In this document: positions 17,799-26,054 of the stretch, in pieces
How positions within the stretch are numbered: position 1 is the stretch's first letter
Layout of the letters: each line of letters begins with the position of its first letter
Origin: Bradyrhizobium sp. CCBAU 53340
GTDB lineage: Bacteria; Pseudomonadota; Alphaproteobacteria; Rhizobiales; Xanthobacteraceae
Assembly (NCBI RefSeq): GCF_015291645.1
Contig: NZ_CP030055.1
Location: forward strand, 3,534,001-3,598,000
Length of the DNA: 64,000 bases
Reading direction: 5' to 3'
The notes under the pieces: model-generated
What the model was told of the DNA's origin: nothing
Database searches by the model: none
The model's input: only the letters and a program-made list of their open reading frames with translations
Translations under genes and position numbers: made by a program

Positions 17799-18545
17799 CT
17801 ACGGCACGAAGCCCTCAAAGATCATCTGGTCGGCATATTGCGCGACCCGCGCCCGCTGCTCCGGTGTGCGGGTGGTCCAGCCGAGCAGGGCGCAGCCGAA
17901 GACGTTGCGGGCGATCCAGGGGGCCGGCGCCGGCAGGTGATCGACCTTGTAGGCGACGAAGTGGGGCTGGGTCCGGAAGCCGTGGCGCAGGTACAGCATG
18001 CCGTCGCGCTGCTCTGGGGTCAGGTGGGCCCAGTATTCGTCCTCATAGCTCCGCTGCGCGACGATGCCGCGCGGCAGGAAGGGCAGCAGCTCGCGGAGCG
18101 CCAGCACCTGGTCGGAATCGAAGGACATCCCGACTGCGTGCCCCTGATAGGACGCCAGCACCTCGGCCATCCGCTTCACCAGCTTGCGGTCGCCGTCGAA
18201 ATGGCTCTTCACCTCGATCACCAGCGGCACGCGGCCGGCGACCATGGCGCAGAGGTCGCCGAGCGACATCATCCGCTCGGGCGTGTCCTTGAACTTGATC
18301 GCCTTCAGCTCTGCCGCGGTCTTTGCGACCACCGGGCCGGCGGCCTCGGTGAGACGGCCGAGGGCATGGTCGTGATGAACCATGGCCTCGCCATCGGCAG
18401 AGAGCTGGATGTCGACCTCGATCGAGAAATTGCCTGCAACAGCGGCCTGCACCGCGCCGGGCATGTTTTCCACGATGCCACGCGAAATGTCATGCAGGCC
18501 GCGATGGGCGACCGGCCGTGCCGTCAGCCAATCCGGAGCACGCAT
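17799..18545 (-). CDS. glycerophosphodiester phosphodiesterase
   Basis: 248 aa cytoplasmic TIM-barrel enzyme (no signal peptide) that splits glycerophosphodiesters into glycerol-3-phosphate and an alcohol. Catalytic His and Arg are in AHRGLHD (about residues 13-19), metal Glu/Asp in FSIEVDIQLSADGE and the second His in VHHDHALGR. Family-typical VPLVIEVKSHFDGD follows. It begins five bases after the RidA stop and precedes the acetyltransferase, indicating an operon. Confidence 0.9.
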   Translation of the reverse strand: MRAPDWLTARPVAHRGLHDISRGIVENMPGAVQAAVAGNFSIEVDIQLSADGEAMVHHDHALGRLTEAAGPVVAKTAAELKAIKFKDTPERMMSLGDLCAMVAGRVPLVIEVKSHFDGDRKLVKRMAEVLASYQGHAVGMSFDSDQVLALRELLPFLPRGIVAQRSYEDEYWAHLTPEQRDGMLYLRHGFRTQPHFVAYKVDHLPAPAPWIARNVFGCALLGWTTRTPEQRARVAQYADQMIFEGFVP

Positions 18546-18550
18546 CAGCG

Positions 18551-19018
18551 TCAGGCGACCTCGAACACGCCTTCGACCTCGACGGCCGCATCCGCGGGCA
18601 GTGAGGCAACGCCGACGGTGGTGCGGGCGTGGCGGCCCTTGTCACCGAAGGCAGCGACCATCAGGTCCGACGCCCCGTTCAGCACCTTCGGTCCGTCCAG
18701 GAAGTCCGGCGCCGAGTTGATGAAGCCGCCGAGGCGTACCACACGCACGACCTTGTCGAGGTCGCCGAGCGCTGCCTTGACCTGGGCCAGCAGGTTGACG
18801 GCACAACCGCGCGCGGCCGCCGCGCCGTCCTCGAGCGAGACGCCGGCGCCCAGCTTGCCCTTGGCGATCAGCTTGCCTGATGGATCGAAGCAGACCTGGC
18901 CGGAGACGAACAGCAGATTGCCGGTACGCACGAAGGGCACGTAATTGGCGACGGGGGTGGGCGCCTCGTGCAGCTTGATGCCCTGTTCCGCCAGTTTCTG
19001 CTCGACCGTGCCCGCCAT
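18551..19018 (-). CDS. RidA family protein (YjgF/YER057c/UK114), first copy
   Basis: 155 aa. RidA-superfamily signature blocks: LLFVSGQVCFDPSGKL, then GGFINSAPDF, and the terminal VGVASLPADAAVEVEGVF. The usual catalytic Arg (imine/enamine deaminase) corresponds to the R in HARTTVGV. This longer, two-part subgroup resembles the RidA/Rid6-7 type more than canonical RidA. Head gene of a minus-strand operon with GDPD. Its activity could be 2-aminoacrylate or other imine hydrolysis. Confidence 0.85.
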   Translation of the reverse strand: MAGTVEQKLAEQGIKLHEAPTPVANYVPFVRTGNLLFVSGQVCFDPSGKLIAKGKLGAGVSLEDGAAAARGCAVNLLAQVKAALGDLDKVVRVVRLGGFINSAPDFLDGPKVLNGASDLMVAAFGDKGRHARTTVGVASLPADAAVEVEGVFEVA

Positions 19019-19274
19019 GTCTCGACCTCGACGTCTGAAAAATTCTCATCCGCTCCGGCACGTCTGGTGACCGCCAGGCGAGCCCTGTTTCGCCCATCAT
19101 GCCGCCACATGCAAGCAAGCCGATAGGACGGTGGGATATCTCGACGGATTGTATTTTCCTGAGGCCGGTCAGGGGGTTCAACGACGAGGCGCAACTTTAC
19201 GTGAAACCGCCGCAGTTGCGACGCAATGGAACGGTCATTAAAGTGTCGAATCTGCGCGGCCCCAGGGAACAGAC

Positions 19275-20120
19275 ATGGTGCACCTTTTCCGGACTTCACT
19301 CGGTGTGATGGCGCTCGCGGCGGCCACTGTCGGCGCCGGTGGTGGTGCGCACGCCGCGAATGGTCCGTTCCTCGCGCACCAGGCGCTCTACGATCTCAGT
19401 CTGGTCAAATCGCGCTCCAATTCCATCAACAGCGCGCGCGGCCGCATCCTCTACAATTTCGCCGGCAGTGCTTGCGAAGGCTATACGTCGGAATTCCGCC
19501 AGGTCTCCGAGCTCGACAGCGGCGAGGGCAAGGTCACGCTCAGCGATCTCCGCTCCAACTCCTGGGAGGACGCCGCGGGGAAAAGCTACCGCTTCAAGAT
19601 CGAGACGCGGATGAACGAGACCGAGGCCGGCCTCGTCGACGGTTCGGCGGAGCGCGATGGCGACCACATCAACGTCAAGCTCAAACTGCCCGCGCCGAAG
19701 AATTTCACCCTCGACGGCAAGATCGTGTTCCCGACCGAGCAGATCCAGCGCATCATTGCAGCCGCCAAGGACGGCAAGTCACTGCTGGAGCTCTCCGTCT
19801 ATGACGGCTCCGACGACGGCCAGAAGGTCTACAACACGCTGACCGTGATCGGCCAGCCGATCCCGGATGACCGCACCGCGACGCCTGATCCGGCGACGTC
19901 GGACGAGCACATGAAATCGCTGAAGCGCTGGCCGGTGACCGTCAGCTATTTCGACCGCGACGTCCAGCAGAAGGAAGGCGAGCAGATGCCGGTCTATGCG
20001 ATGTCGTTCGAGCTCTATGAAAACGGCGTCTCCCGCCGGCTCGTGCTCGACTACAACGATTTCGTCATTTCCGGTGCGATGGGCAAGTTCGACGTCAAGG
20101 ACAGCAAGCCCTGCAATTGA
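19275..20120 (+). CDS. eipB: EipB-like periplasmic cell-envelope integrity protein (DUF1849)
   Basis: 281 aa with a signal peptide (about 1-27, cleavage near AHA-ANG). Resembles Brucella EipB: a beta-spiral protein whose single conserved disulfide joins an early and a near-terminal cysteine. Here those are C67 (in GSACEGY) and C280 (SKPCN), the only two cysteines. The family start FLAHQALYDLSLVKSR and the VSYFD block are recognisable. EipB is needed for envelope integrity in Brucella; the same role here is inference. ATG follows CAGGGAACAG. Confidence 0.85.
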   Translation: MVHLFRTSLGVMALAAATVGAGGGAHAANGPFLAHQALYDLSLVKSRSNSINSARGRILYNFAGSACEGYTSEFRQVSELDSGEGKVTLSDLRSNSWEDAAGKSYRFKIETRMNETEAGLVDGSAERDGDHINVKLKLPAPKNFTLDGKIVFPTEQIQRIIAAAKDGKSLLELSVYDGSDDGQKVYNTLTVIGQPIPDDRTATPDPATSDEHMKSLKRWPVTVSYFDRDVQQKEGEQMPVYAMSFELYENGVSRRLVLDYNDFVISGAMGKFDVKDSKPCN

Positions 20121-20192
20121 AGGGTGAGGCTAGCGCCCGACACAGTCTCCAGCTACGCTCCCGTCCAACCATAAAACTCCGGGAGCCAGCCC

Positions 20193-20594
20193 ATGCCCAA
20201 GCTCGATCATCTCCGTCCCAGCGGCCTGCACCACAATCCCGCTTATTCCCACGTCGTCACCGCCTCCGGCGCGCGCACGATCTACATCTCCGGCCAGGTA
20301 TCGGTGGACGAGGAGGGCCGGATCGTCGGCGAGGGTGATATCGCCGCGCAGACCACGCAGGTGATGCAGAATCTCGGCCATGCGTTGAAGGCGGCCGGCG
20401 CGACTTACGCCAACATCGTCAAGATCACGACCTTCGTCGTCGGCTACAAGCCGGAGCTGCGCCCGATCATCGGCAAGGCTCGCTCCGTCTTCTTCGAAGG
20501 CATGGAGCCGCCGGCTTCGACGCTCATTGGCGTCTCAGCGCTTGCCGCGCCGGAATGGCTGATCGAGATCGAGGCGATCGCGGTCGCGGATTGA
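20193..20594 (+). CDS. RidA family protein, second copy
   Basis: 133 aa enamine/imine deaminase-like protein. Signature blocks TIYISGQVSVDEEGRIVG, ITTFVVGYKPEL and the end PEWLIEIEAIAV. The usual catalytic Arg position is not in the standard spot (PPASTLIGVSALAAPEW has no Arg), so activity is uncertain. GGGAGCC lies upstream of the ATG. It stands alone, between the EipB-like gene and a repeat. Confidence 0.85.
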   Translation: MPKLDHLRPSGLHHNPAYSHVVTASGARTIYISGQVSVDEEGRIVGEGDIAAQTTQVMQNLGHALKAAGATYANIVKITTFVVGYKPELRPIIGKARSVFFEGMEPPASTLIGVSALAAPEWLIEIEAIAVAD

Positions 20595-20621
20595 CTGCGC
20601 CTAATGCGGCGCGCCGCCCTC

Positions 20622-20770
20622 GCCGGGCCGCGCCGGCCCCGCGCTTTCGCAAAAACCTGAAAACAACCCCATGCACAGTAGAAACGCCATCTCGGGATGG
20701 TCTGCTATTTCGTATTTTTAGAATTTTCTTTGACCCGTCGGGCAAAACAGTGGCACTATGGCATCGTGGC
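20622..20770 (+). repeat. ~149-bp intergenic repeat (family 2, copy 1)
   Basis: Runs from GCCGGGCCGCGC through GCGCTTTCGCAAAA, GAAAACAACCCC, CGTATTTTTAGAATTTTCTT to TGGCACTATGGCATCGTGGC. It contains a small CCATC/GATGG hairpin. The second copy, same orientation, is at 23445-23592; the two agree closely along their whole length. Confidence 0.85.
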
Positions 20771-20859
20771 TACCACGGATTGACGAAATCCGCCCGTCCA
20801 CCATAACTTCTCGCGACCGCCATCGATGACTCCGCCGTGAGGAAATAGGGGAGGCCAAC

Positions 20860-22074
20860 GTGAAAATCCTGATGTTCGCGATTCCGGTCTTCATGGCCAC
20901 GATCCTCATCGAGGCGGCGATCGCGTGGCGGATGGGGCGTCGCGGGGTCTACGACGTACCCGACGCCATTACGAGCCTGCACCACGGCGTGCTGAGCCAG
21001 GCCATCGGCGGCTTCGCCAAGCTCATCGACATCGGCCTCTATGTCGCGGTCTACCAGGCCTTCCACCTCGTCGAATGGAGCCGCGACAGCGTCCTGCTCT
21101 GGGTCGCCGCGTTGCTGCTCTACGACTTCTCTCACTATTGGTACCACCGCTTCAGCCACGAGATTCCCGTGCTCTGGGGCAGCCATGTGGTCCATCATTC
21201 GTCGGAATATTTCAATCTTTCGACCGCGTTGCGGCAGCCCGCGACCGCCGCGCTGTTCACCTGGATCTTTCACCTGCCGATGGCCGTGCTGGGCGTTCCA
21301 CCGATCATGTATGTCATCGTCGGTCTCGTCGATCTCCTGTACCAGTATTGGGTCCACACCGAGCTCGTCGGCCGGCTCGGCGCGCTCGACCGCATCCTGG
21401 TCACTCCGTCGAACCATCGCGTGCATCACGGTCAGAACGACTATTGCATCGACAGGAACTACGGCGGGATCTTCGTCCTCTGGGACCGGATGTTCGGCAC
21501 CTTCGTCGACGAGCGCGACGGCGAAAAGATCGCCTACGGAATCCGCAAACCGCTGCGGAGCCTGAACCCGCTCTGGAGCAACCTTCAGGTGTACGCGGAT
21601 CTGATCCGACAGACCCGCGCGGCTCGCGGGCTCGCCGGCAAGTTGGCCGTCTGGTTCGGAAGAATGCAGGCGCCGGAACCTCTGGATCCGTCGGTCGTGC
21701 GTCGTTACGACCCCGAGACGCCGCGGGCGGTCGCCGCCTACGGCGCGGTTCAGTATACGCTCACGATGGTGATGCTTCTGCATTTCCTGTCCGGCTTCGA
21801 AACCTTTCCGGTGCAGGTCTCCGTCACCTATTCCATTGTCATCCTGGTTTCCTGCATGACCATCGGCGGCGTCATGGAAGGACGTCGGATCGCCTTCGCC
21901 GCCGAAACGGCGCGACTGGGCGCGCTCGCGCTGGCCGCGATTGCGCTGCCGGACTGGTTCGGCTTGCCGCTGCCGACGGCGGCCCGCGCCGTCGCGGCAG
22001 CGGGCGCGCTCGCCGCCGGGATCTGGTTGCTCACGCTTCGCCGCGAGCGACGGTCCGCCCCGGCGGCGGCCTGA
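20860..22074 (+). CDS. sterol desaturase / fatty acid hydroxylase superfamily protein
   Basis: 404 aa membrane di-iron oxygenase-like protein. The His motifs needed for the di-iron site are HRFSH, HVVHHSSEYFN and NHRVHHG, spaced as in the superfamily. The pattern resembles alkylglycerol monooxygenase (AGMO)-type members (WDRMFGTFVDE). Transmembrane helices occupy the N-terminal 130 residues and the last 120. The GTG start has GGGGAGG six bases upstream. It shares the cargo between two direct repeats with a divergently placed MFS gene. Substrate unknown; a lipid modification is likely. Confidence 0.85.
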   Translation: MKILMFAIPVFMATILIEAAIAWRMGRRGVYDVPDAITSLHHGVLSQAIGGFAKLIDIGLYVAVYQAFHLVEWSRDSVLLWVAALLLYDFSHYWYHRFSHEIPVLWGSHVVHHSSEYFNLSTALRQPATAALFTWIFHLPMAVLGVPPIMYVIVGLVDLLYQYWVHTELVGRLGALDRILVTPSNHRVHHGQNDYCIDRNYGGIFVLWDRMFGTFVDERDGEKIAYGIRKPLRSLNPLWSNLQVYADLIRQTRAARGLAGKLAVWFGRMQAPEPLDPSVVRRYDPETPRAVAAYGAVQYTLTMVMLLHFLSGFETFPVQVSVTYSIVILVSCMTIGGVMEGRRIAFAAETARLGALALAAIALPDWFGLPLPTAARAVAAAGALAAGIWLLTLRRERRSAPAAA

Positions 22075-22121
22075 CCGATCGGAGGCCGGGACGAAACCCA
22101 GGCGCCGATTGAACGCAGCCC

Positions 22122-23324
22122 TTAAGCCGCGCCTTCCTCGACCGCCGCCGATGCCGACCGGGGCGTGGAAACCAGCGCGGCGAAGGCCCCGAGCAGCGGC
22201 ATGGCGATAAGAAGCGCGACCGCAGCGACGTCGAAGGCGACGCCCGCACCGCCGGCGCGGTGCGCGAAGACGCCCGCGATCGGCGGCAACGCCAGCATGC
22301 CCGCGTAGAACGCGGAGAAGAAGATTCCCATTCCGACCGCGCGCGCCTGGGCGGGAAGCGCCCACGTCGGCAGGCTGGCGAACGTCGCTCCGGATAGGCC
22401 GGCCACCAGCCCCAGTGCTGCGAAGATGAGAACGTCGTGGTCGGACACCGGAACGGCTGCCATCCCGACCGCGGCGAGCAGCAGGGATGCGGCGGCGATC
22501 CAGATGCCGGAGCCTCGCCGGATCGCAAGCGCGCCGCCGACCGGGATAGCCGCGATGGTGACCCACAGCGCGACGCTGACGTGAGAGGCGGCGATCTCGG
22601 CCGTATAGCCCCGCTCGGTGAGAAGCAACGGACCGAAGGCAAACGCATTGGCGAAAGTGGCGTTGGCAGTGCCACCGACGAGGCCTGCAATGGCCACCGC
22701 GGCCGTGACGGTCGCGCCTGGAAAGGCCGCGGACAATGGTGCGCTCGGTCGCGCCTGCTTCGGCAGCGCGAACAACAGGATGAGCGCCATCAGGGTCAGG
22801 ATCACGAGTGCCATCGATGCCCCCATCAGCCCGAACTTGTCCGCTATCGGCGGCAACGCGATCAAGGCCAGCGCTATCCCGCACGGCCACGAGCCGGCGA
22901 GAGCCGCCATCGCAAGGCCGAACTGCCTGCCAGTGAACAGATCAGCGATCATCTTGGTGCCAGCGATGGTAAACACCACCCCGCCCGTGCCAGCGATGAT
23001 TCTGGCCAGCAGGCGCGCGTTCCAGTCGCTCGACAGATCGACGACGGCGCCGGCGAACATCAGCGCTGCGCACAGAAGAAGCGTCGTTCGTTCGCCGAGC
23101 CTTTGGACCATTATTCCCCCAGGAAGCGCGACGAGGACGCTGGGTGCGAGGTAGGCGCCGACCAGGATGCCGAGCCGGGCATAATCGAGGCCCTCCGCGC
23201 GAAGCAGGGGGCCGAGCGCTCCGACGCTTTCGAACTGCATGCCCATGACGCAACGCGCCGTGAAAAGCAGGGCCAGAATTCGCCATTTCGACTCCACAGG
23301 GGCCTCCGCATCCGACGATTGCAT
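22122..23324 (-). CDS. MFS transporter
   Basis: About 400 aa, 12 predicted helices. Major-facilitator features: MQFESVGALGPLLRAEG in helix 1, then GGIMVQRLGERTTLLL (motif A-like) and RIIAGTGGVVFTIAGTKMI. I start it at ATG 23324 (MQSSDAEAPVESK). The reading frame stays open for a further 114 codons through the neighbouring repeat, but that extension is repeat-derived and not protein-like. Convergent with the sterol desaturase-like gene. Substrate unknown. Confidence 0.85.
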   Translation of the reverse strand: MQSSDAEAPVESKWRILALLFTARCVMGMQFESVGALGPLLRAEGLDYARLGILVGAYLAPSVLVALPGGIMVQRLGERTTLLLCAALMFAGAVVDLSSDWNARLLARIIAGTGGVVFTIAGTKMIADLFTGRQFGLAMAALAGSWPCGIALALIALPPIADKFGLMGASMALVILTLMALILLFALPKQARPSAPLSAAFPGATVTAAVAIAGLVGGTANATFANAFAFGPLLLTERGYTAEIAASHVSVALWVTIAAIPVGGALAIRRGSGIWIAAASLLLAAVGMAAVPVSDHDVLIFAALGLVAGLSGATFASLPTWALPAQARAVGMGIFFSAFYAGMLALPPIAGVFAHRAGGAGVAFDVAAVALLIAMPLLGAFAALVSTPRSASAAVEEGAA

Positions 23325-23444
23325 CCGGCCAGTGTTACGTCGAAGCTCCCGCGAAGCAAGCCGCGATGTCGGCTTGATCAGAGGATCCTGAGCTTGCAAT
23401 TCGAAAAACAAGGGGTGAAGCGGGGGAGCCATCGCGCCACCCTT

Positions 23445-23592
23445 GCTGGGCCGCGCCCGCCCTGCGCTTTCGCAAAACTTGAAAACAACCCCGTGCACAG
23501 CAGAAACGCAATCTCGAAATGGCGTGCTAGTTCGTATTTTTAGAATTTTCTTTGGCGCGTCGGGCAGAGCAGTGGCACTATGGCATCGTGGC
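23445..23592 (+). repeat. ~149-bp intergenic repeat (family 2, copy 2)
   Basis: Same orientation as 20622-20770, sharing GCGCTTTCGCAAAA, TGAAAACAACCCC, TTCGTATTTTTAGAATTTTC and GTGGCACTATGGCATCGTGG. Differences are scattered single bases. The rest of the 23325-23710 gap holds no gene. Confidence 0.85.
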
Positions 23593-23710
23593 CATCCGAA
23601 CATAGCAGCGGCAAATCGAGGTCGGCGGCGCGCGCAATGCGTGCGCGACGTCCTGTCTCCGGGCAAGCAGCGTGACGGTTGCCAAGCGGTTTTGAACGAA
23701 AGGAAAAGCC

Positions 23711-24151
23711 ATGTCGCGAGGGCTTCGCATCGGAGAGGTCGCCGGCCGAACGGGCCGCAGCATTCATACCATCCGCTGGTATGAAGCTCAGGGCTTGATC
23801 CCCGGCGTCGTCAGGGACGGCGGCGGCCGGCGCGTCTATAGCGATTTTCACGTCGGCTGGCTGGATCTGATGGAGCGCCTGCGCGGCACCGGCATGTCGG
23901 TCAAGCAGATGCGCGAATATGCGGCGCTTGCGAAACGAGGCGAAGCAGCGCTGACCGAGCGTCACGCGCTGCTCGCAGCTCACCAGCGGCGCGTACAGGA
24001 CAACATCCACCGCTGGTCGCAGGCCTTGGCGCTCATCGAAGCCAAGGTCGAATTCTATGAGGAGTGGATCGTCAGTGGGGAAAGACCCGCGGTGTCGCCG
24101 CATGGGCGCCTCAAGGCCGCGCCGGCCTCATTGGCTGCCGGGCGGCCTTAA
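23711..24151 (+). CDS. MerR family transcriptional regulator
   Basis: 146 aa. N-terminal winged HTH (LRIGEVAGRTGRSIHTIRWYEAQGLI, then GGGRRVYSDFHVGWLD) is canonical MerR. A coiled-coil dimer helix follows (about residues 75-120). There is no C-terminal metal-binding Cys pair, so it senses something other than metals. ATG follows AAAGGAAAAG. It overlaps the convergent NTF2-like gene by 24 bases. A MerR-type promoter lies upstream of that neighbour (24570-24600), which makes it the likely target. Confidence 0.88.
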   Translation: MSRGLRIGEVAGRTGRSIHTIRWYEAQGLIPGVVRDGGGRRVYSDFHVGWLDLMERLRGTGMSVKQMREYAALAKRGEAALTERHALLAAHQRRVQDNIHRWSQALALIEAKVEFYEEWIVSGERPAVSPHGRLKAAPASLAAGRP

Positions 24152-24538
24152 CACCCTCTCGACCAACGCGGTGTCCATGTATTCGGTCAGCTCGCGCAGT
24201 TTTCCGTCGGCCATGCGTATGACGAAGCAGTAGGTGTTGGCGTAGAGCTCGCCGGCAAGCGTCGTTGCATTGCCCCGGCACTCGGCAACGACGTAGTCGC
24301 CTTCTGCAATGATGCGGGACACGGCGAGGCTGGTGGGAGCGGTGAATTGTCGGTGGAGAGGCTTCATCAGGCGCTCTAGCACGTCGGCCTTGCCGACATA
24401 TTCGCCGGACCAGGGCGTCGAGCCGGTGATCCGCCAGACGAAGTCATCTGCCATCGCGGCGATGAAGGGGCCGGGGTCGCGACGTGCGCGCGCATCCATG
24501 ATGTCCTGAATGAGCGCCTTGTTGTCGGTCACTGTCAT
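24128..24538 (-). CDS. nuclear transport factor 2 / SnoaL-like protein
   Basis: 136 aa single cone-shaped NTF2 fold: DIMDARARRDPGPFIAAMADDFVWRITG, then VLERLMKPL and a strand ending MADGKLRELTEYMDTALVERVL. Start ATG 24538 (MTVTDNKALI) has AAGGAGA upstream. Such proteins range from enzymes to binding proteins; no catalytic signature is visible here. Transcription is probably under the convergent MerR protein, because a 19-bp-spacer promoter with a perfect dyad sits just upstream. Confidence 0.82.
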   Translation of the reverse strand: MTVTDNKALIQDIMDARARRDPGPFIAAMADDFVWRITGSTPWSGEYVGKADVLERLMKPLHRQFTAPTSLAVSRIIAEGDYVVAECRGNATTLAGELYANTYCFVIRMADGKLRELTEYMDTALVERVLRPPGSQ

Positions 24539-24569
24539 GGGCTGTCTCCTTGAATCGGGGCCAGCCATC

Positions 24570-24600
24570 TCTCTACAGGCTAGAGCATGCTCTAGATCAA
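24570..24600 (-). promoter_or_regulatory. MerR-type promoter/operator of the NTF2-like gene
   Basis: On the minus strand, -35 TTGATC (24595-24600) and -10 TAGAGA (24570-24575) are 19 bases apart. The overlong spacer carries the perfect palindrome CTAGAGCATGCTCTAG (24580-24595). Overlong spacer plus centred dyad is the hallmark of MerR-activated promoters. Confidence 0.72.
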
Positions 24601-24725
24601 GCCGAATTTAGGACGTGTCGATCGTCTGCATACTAACCGCAACGGTTGGCGTGACCTGCATCATCCTATTCACGCTATTGGCGACACCCCCAACTGTCCC
24701 AAGTTGATTTTAGAGGCGTCCTAAT

Positions 24726-24975
24726 CTTTTGCCCATGCGATTCAATCGCTCAAGGCGCCGTCTCCGACGATGATGTCGCCTCCGTCGCGGGCGCGCTTCT
24801 CCACTTCGGTTAGAAACACAAGGAGCCTATCGCGCTGTTCCCAATTCGCTGCAAGCTCGCAGAGCTTTTCCAGCGTTTGTCGCCGATTTCCCCGAGGCGC
24901 CCGGCCTCGTAGCGCCGCGCTTCTTCCTTCCGATATACTACGCGATCCGGCCAAGGTAACGAGATCTTATGTCCC
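24726..24975 (-). pseudogene. fragment of a small helical hypothetical gene (frameshift and in-frame stop)
   Basis: On the minus strand, a charged helical stretch (VVYRKEEARRYEAGRLGE) in one frame appears to continue in another frame as RQTLEKLCELAANWEQRDRL and FLTEVEKRARDGGDI. A TGA then falls between GDGALSD and IAWAKD before a final TAG. A TGG-to-TGA change and one indel near 24885 would explain it. The right end runs under the AraC gene start. It resembles C-terminal ends of helical hypothetical proteins seen near mobile DNA. The rest of 24601-24968 shows no gene. Confidence 0.35.
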
Positions 24976-25925
24976 AAATCGATTGGCTTAGCCAGCTCCT
25001 GCAACTGATCACCATCACCGGCCAGCTCGAGGTCCGCTGCGCCTACGGTGCGCCGTGGCGTCTTACCTGGGGCCGGGCAGCGGCGAACGAGATCCCTTAC
25101 CACGTCATAGTCAAGGGCCGGGCCATTTTAGAGAATCCGGAGACGAGAACGGCGCGGGAGCTGGTGAGCGGGGATATCGTGCTGCTGCCCCATGGTGCTG
25201 CGCATGTGCTGCACGACGGTAGTGGGCAGACGCCAATCCGTACACACGAAAGCGTAGGCTCTGCCGGATGGATGTTGAGCGAGAACGATGGGCAGGGTGA
25301 GCAACTGGATCTGATGTGTGGGCGATTTTTCATTGCGCCCCCCCATGATCGGCTGATCCGCAACTACATGCCCGTGGAACTGGTCGCGCGGGCTATGAAC
25401 AGCAATGGAGAAGACGAAACCGGCTCCGCTTCCAACCAACTGGCCAGCTTGGTGAGGCTGATGCGAATGGAGTCCGCCTCTGACAGAGCGGGAGGACGTG
25501 CTATTCTCGACGCACTTTCTTCAGCCTTGTTCACCCTGGTATTGCGCTCGGCGAGCGAAGCTGAGAAAGCGCCCGAAGGCCTCTTGGCCCTCGCCGGTCA
25601 TCCGCGACTGGCTCCAGCCCTTGCGGTGATGTTTGCCGATCCAGCGCGGTCTTGGAAACTGCCTGATTTGGCGGAGATGTGCGGCATGTCGCGCGCTACG
25701 TTCATGAGGCACTTTCAAGACAGGCTAGGTTGCTCCGCCCTCGACCTGTTGACCGATCTCCGCATGAGCCTGGCCGCCAACGAGTTGAAAAAACCTGCCA
25801 TCAGCACCGAGGCTGTGGCCGAGACAGTTGGGTATCAATCCGTTTCGGCATTCCGGCGTGTATTTACCGAGAGAATGGGGATGACACCGGGGGAATGGCG
25901 CCGAGTGGCGCACAAGGGTGAGTAG
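24969..25925 (+). CDS. AraC family transcriptional regulator with cupin sensor
   Basis: 318 aa. N-terminal Cupin_6-type ligand domain (about 1-190; VKGRAILENPETRTARELVSGDIVLLPHG...). Two HTH motifs in the C-terminal 100 residues (LPDLAEMCGMSRATFMRHF and TEAVAETVGYQSVSAFRRVF). This branch often responds to quinones or other electrophiles and controls detoxification genes. It lies upstream, in the same direction, of nitroreductase, AhpD-like and azoreductase genes, which are its likely targets. Start ATG has only a weak GAGA upstream. Confidence 0.86.
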   Translation: MSQIDWLSQLLQLITITGQLEVRCAYGAPWRLTWGRAAANEIPYHVIVKGRAILENPETRTARELVSGDIVLLPHGAAHVLHDGSGQTPIRTHESVGSAGWMLSENDGQGEQLDLMCGRFFIAPPHDRLIRNYMPVELVARAMNSNGEDETGSASNQLASLVRLMRMESASDRAGGRAILDALSSALFTLVLRSASEAEKAPEGLLALAGHPRLAPALAVMFADPARSWKLPDLAEMCGMSRATFMRHFQDRLGCSALDLLTDLRMSLAANELKKPAISTEAVAETVGYQSVSAFRRVFTERMGMTPGEWRRVAHKGE

Positions 25926-26054
25926 ACCTACGGCCTGGGTCGGAGGCGCGCCAGTTTGATCCTTTCGCGCATCGTATTGAGCTGATCCAGTCTCGAAGTT
26001 TCCATGGCCAACCGTAAATTGGGCTCCGTCATCACTTGATGAAGGAGCCACGCA

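Noticed and set aside
20770..22890. 706-aa minus-strand frame across the sterol desaturase-like and MFS genes
   Set aside because: Spans two convincing genes on both strands and lacks any motif.
23325..23666. 114-residue N-terminal extension of the MFS protein
   Set aside because: Encoded by the repeat sequence rather than a protein domain; helix 1 begins just after ATG 23324.
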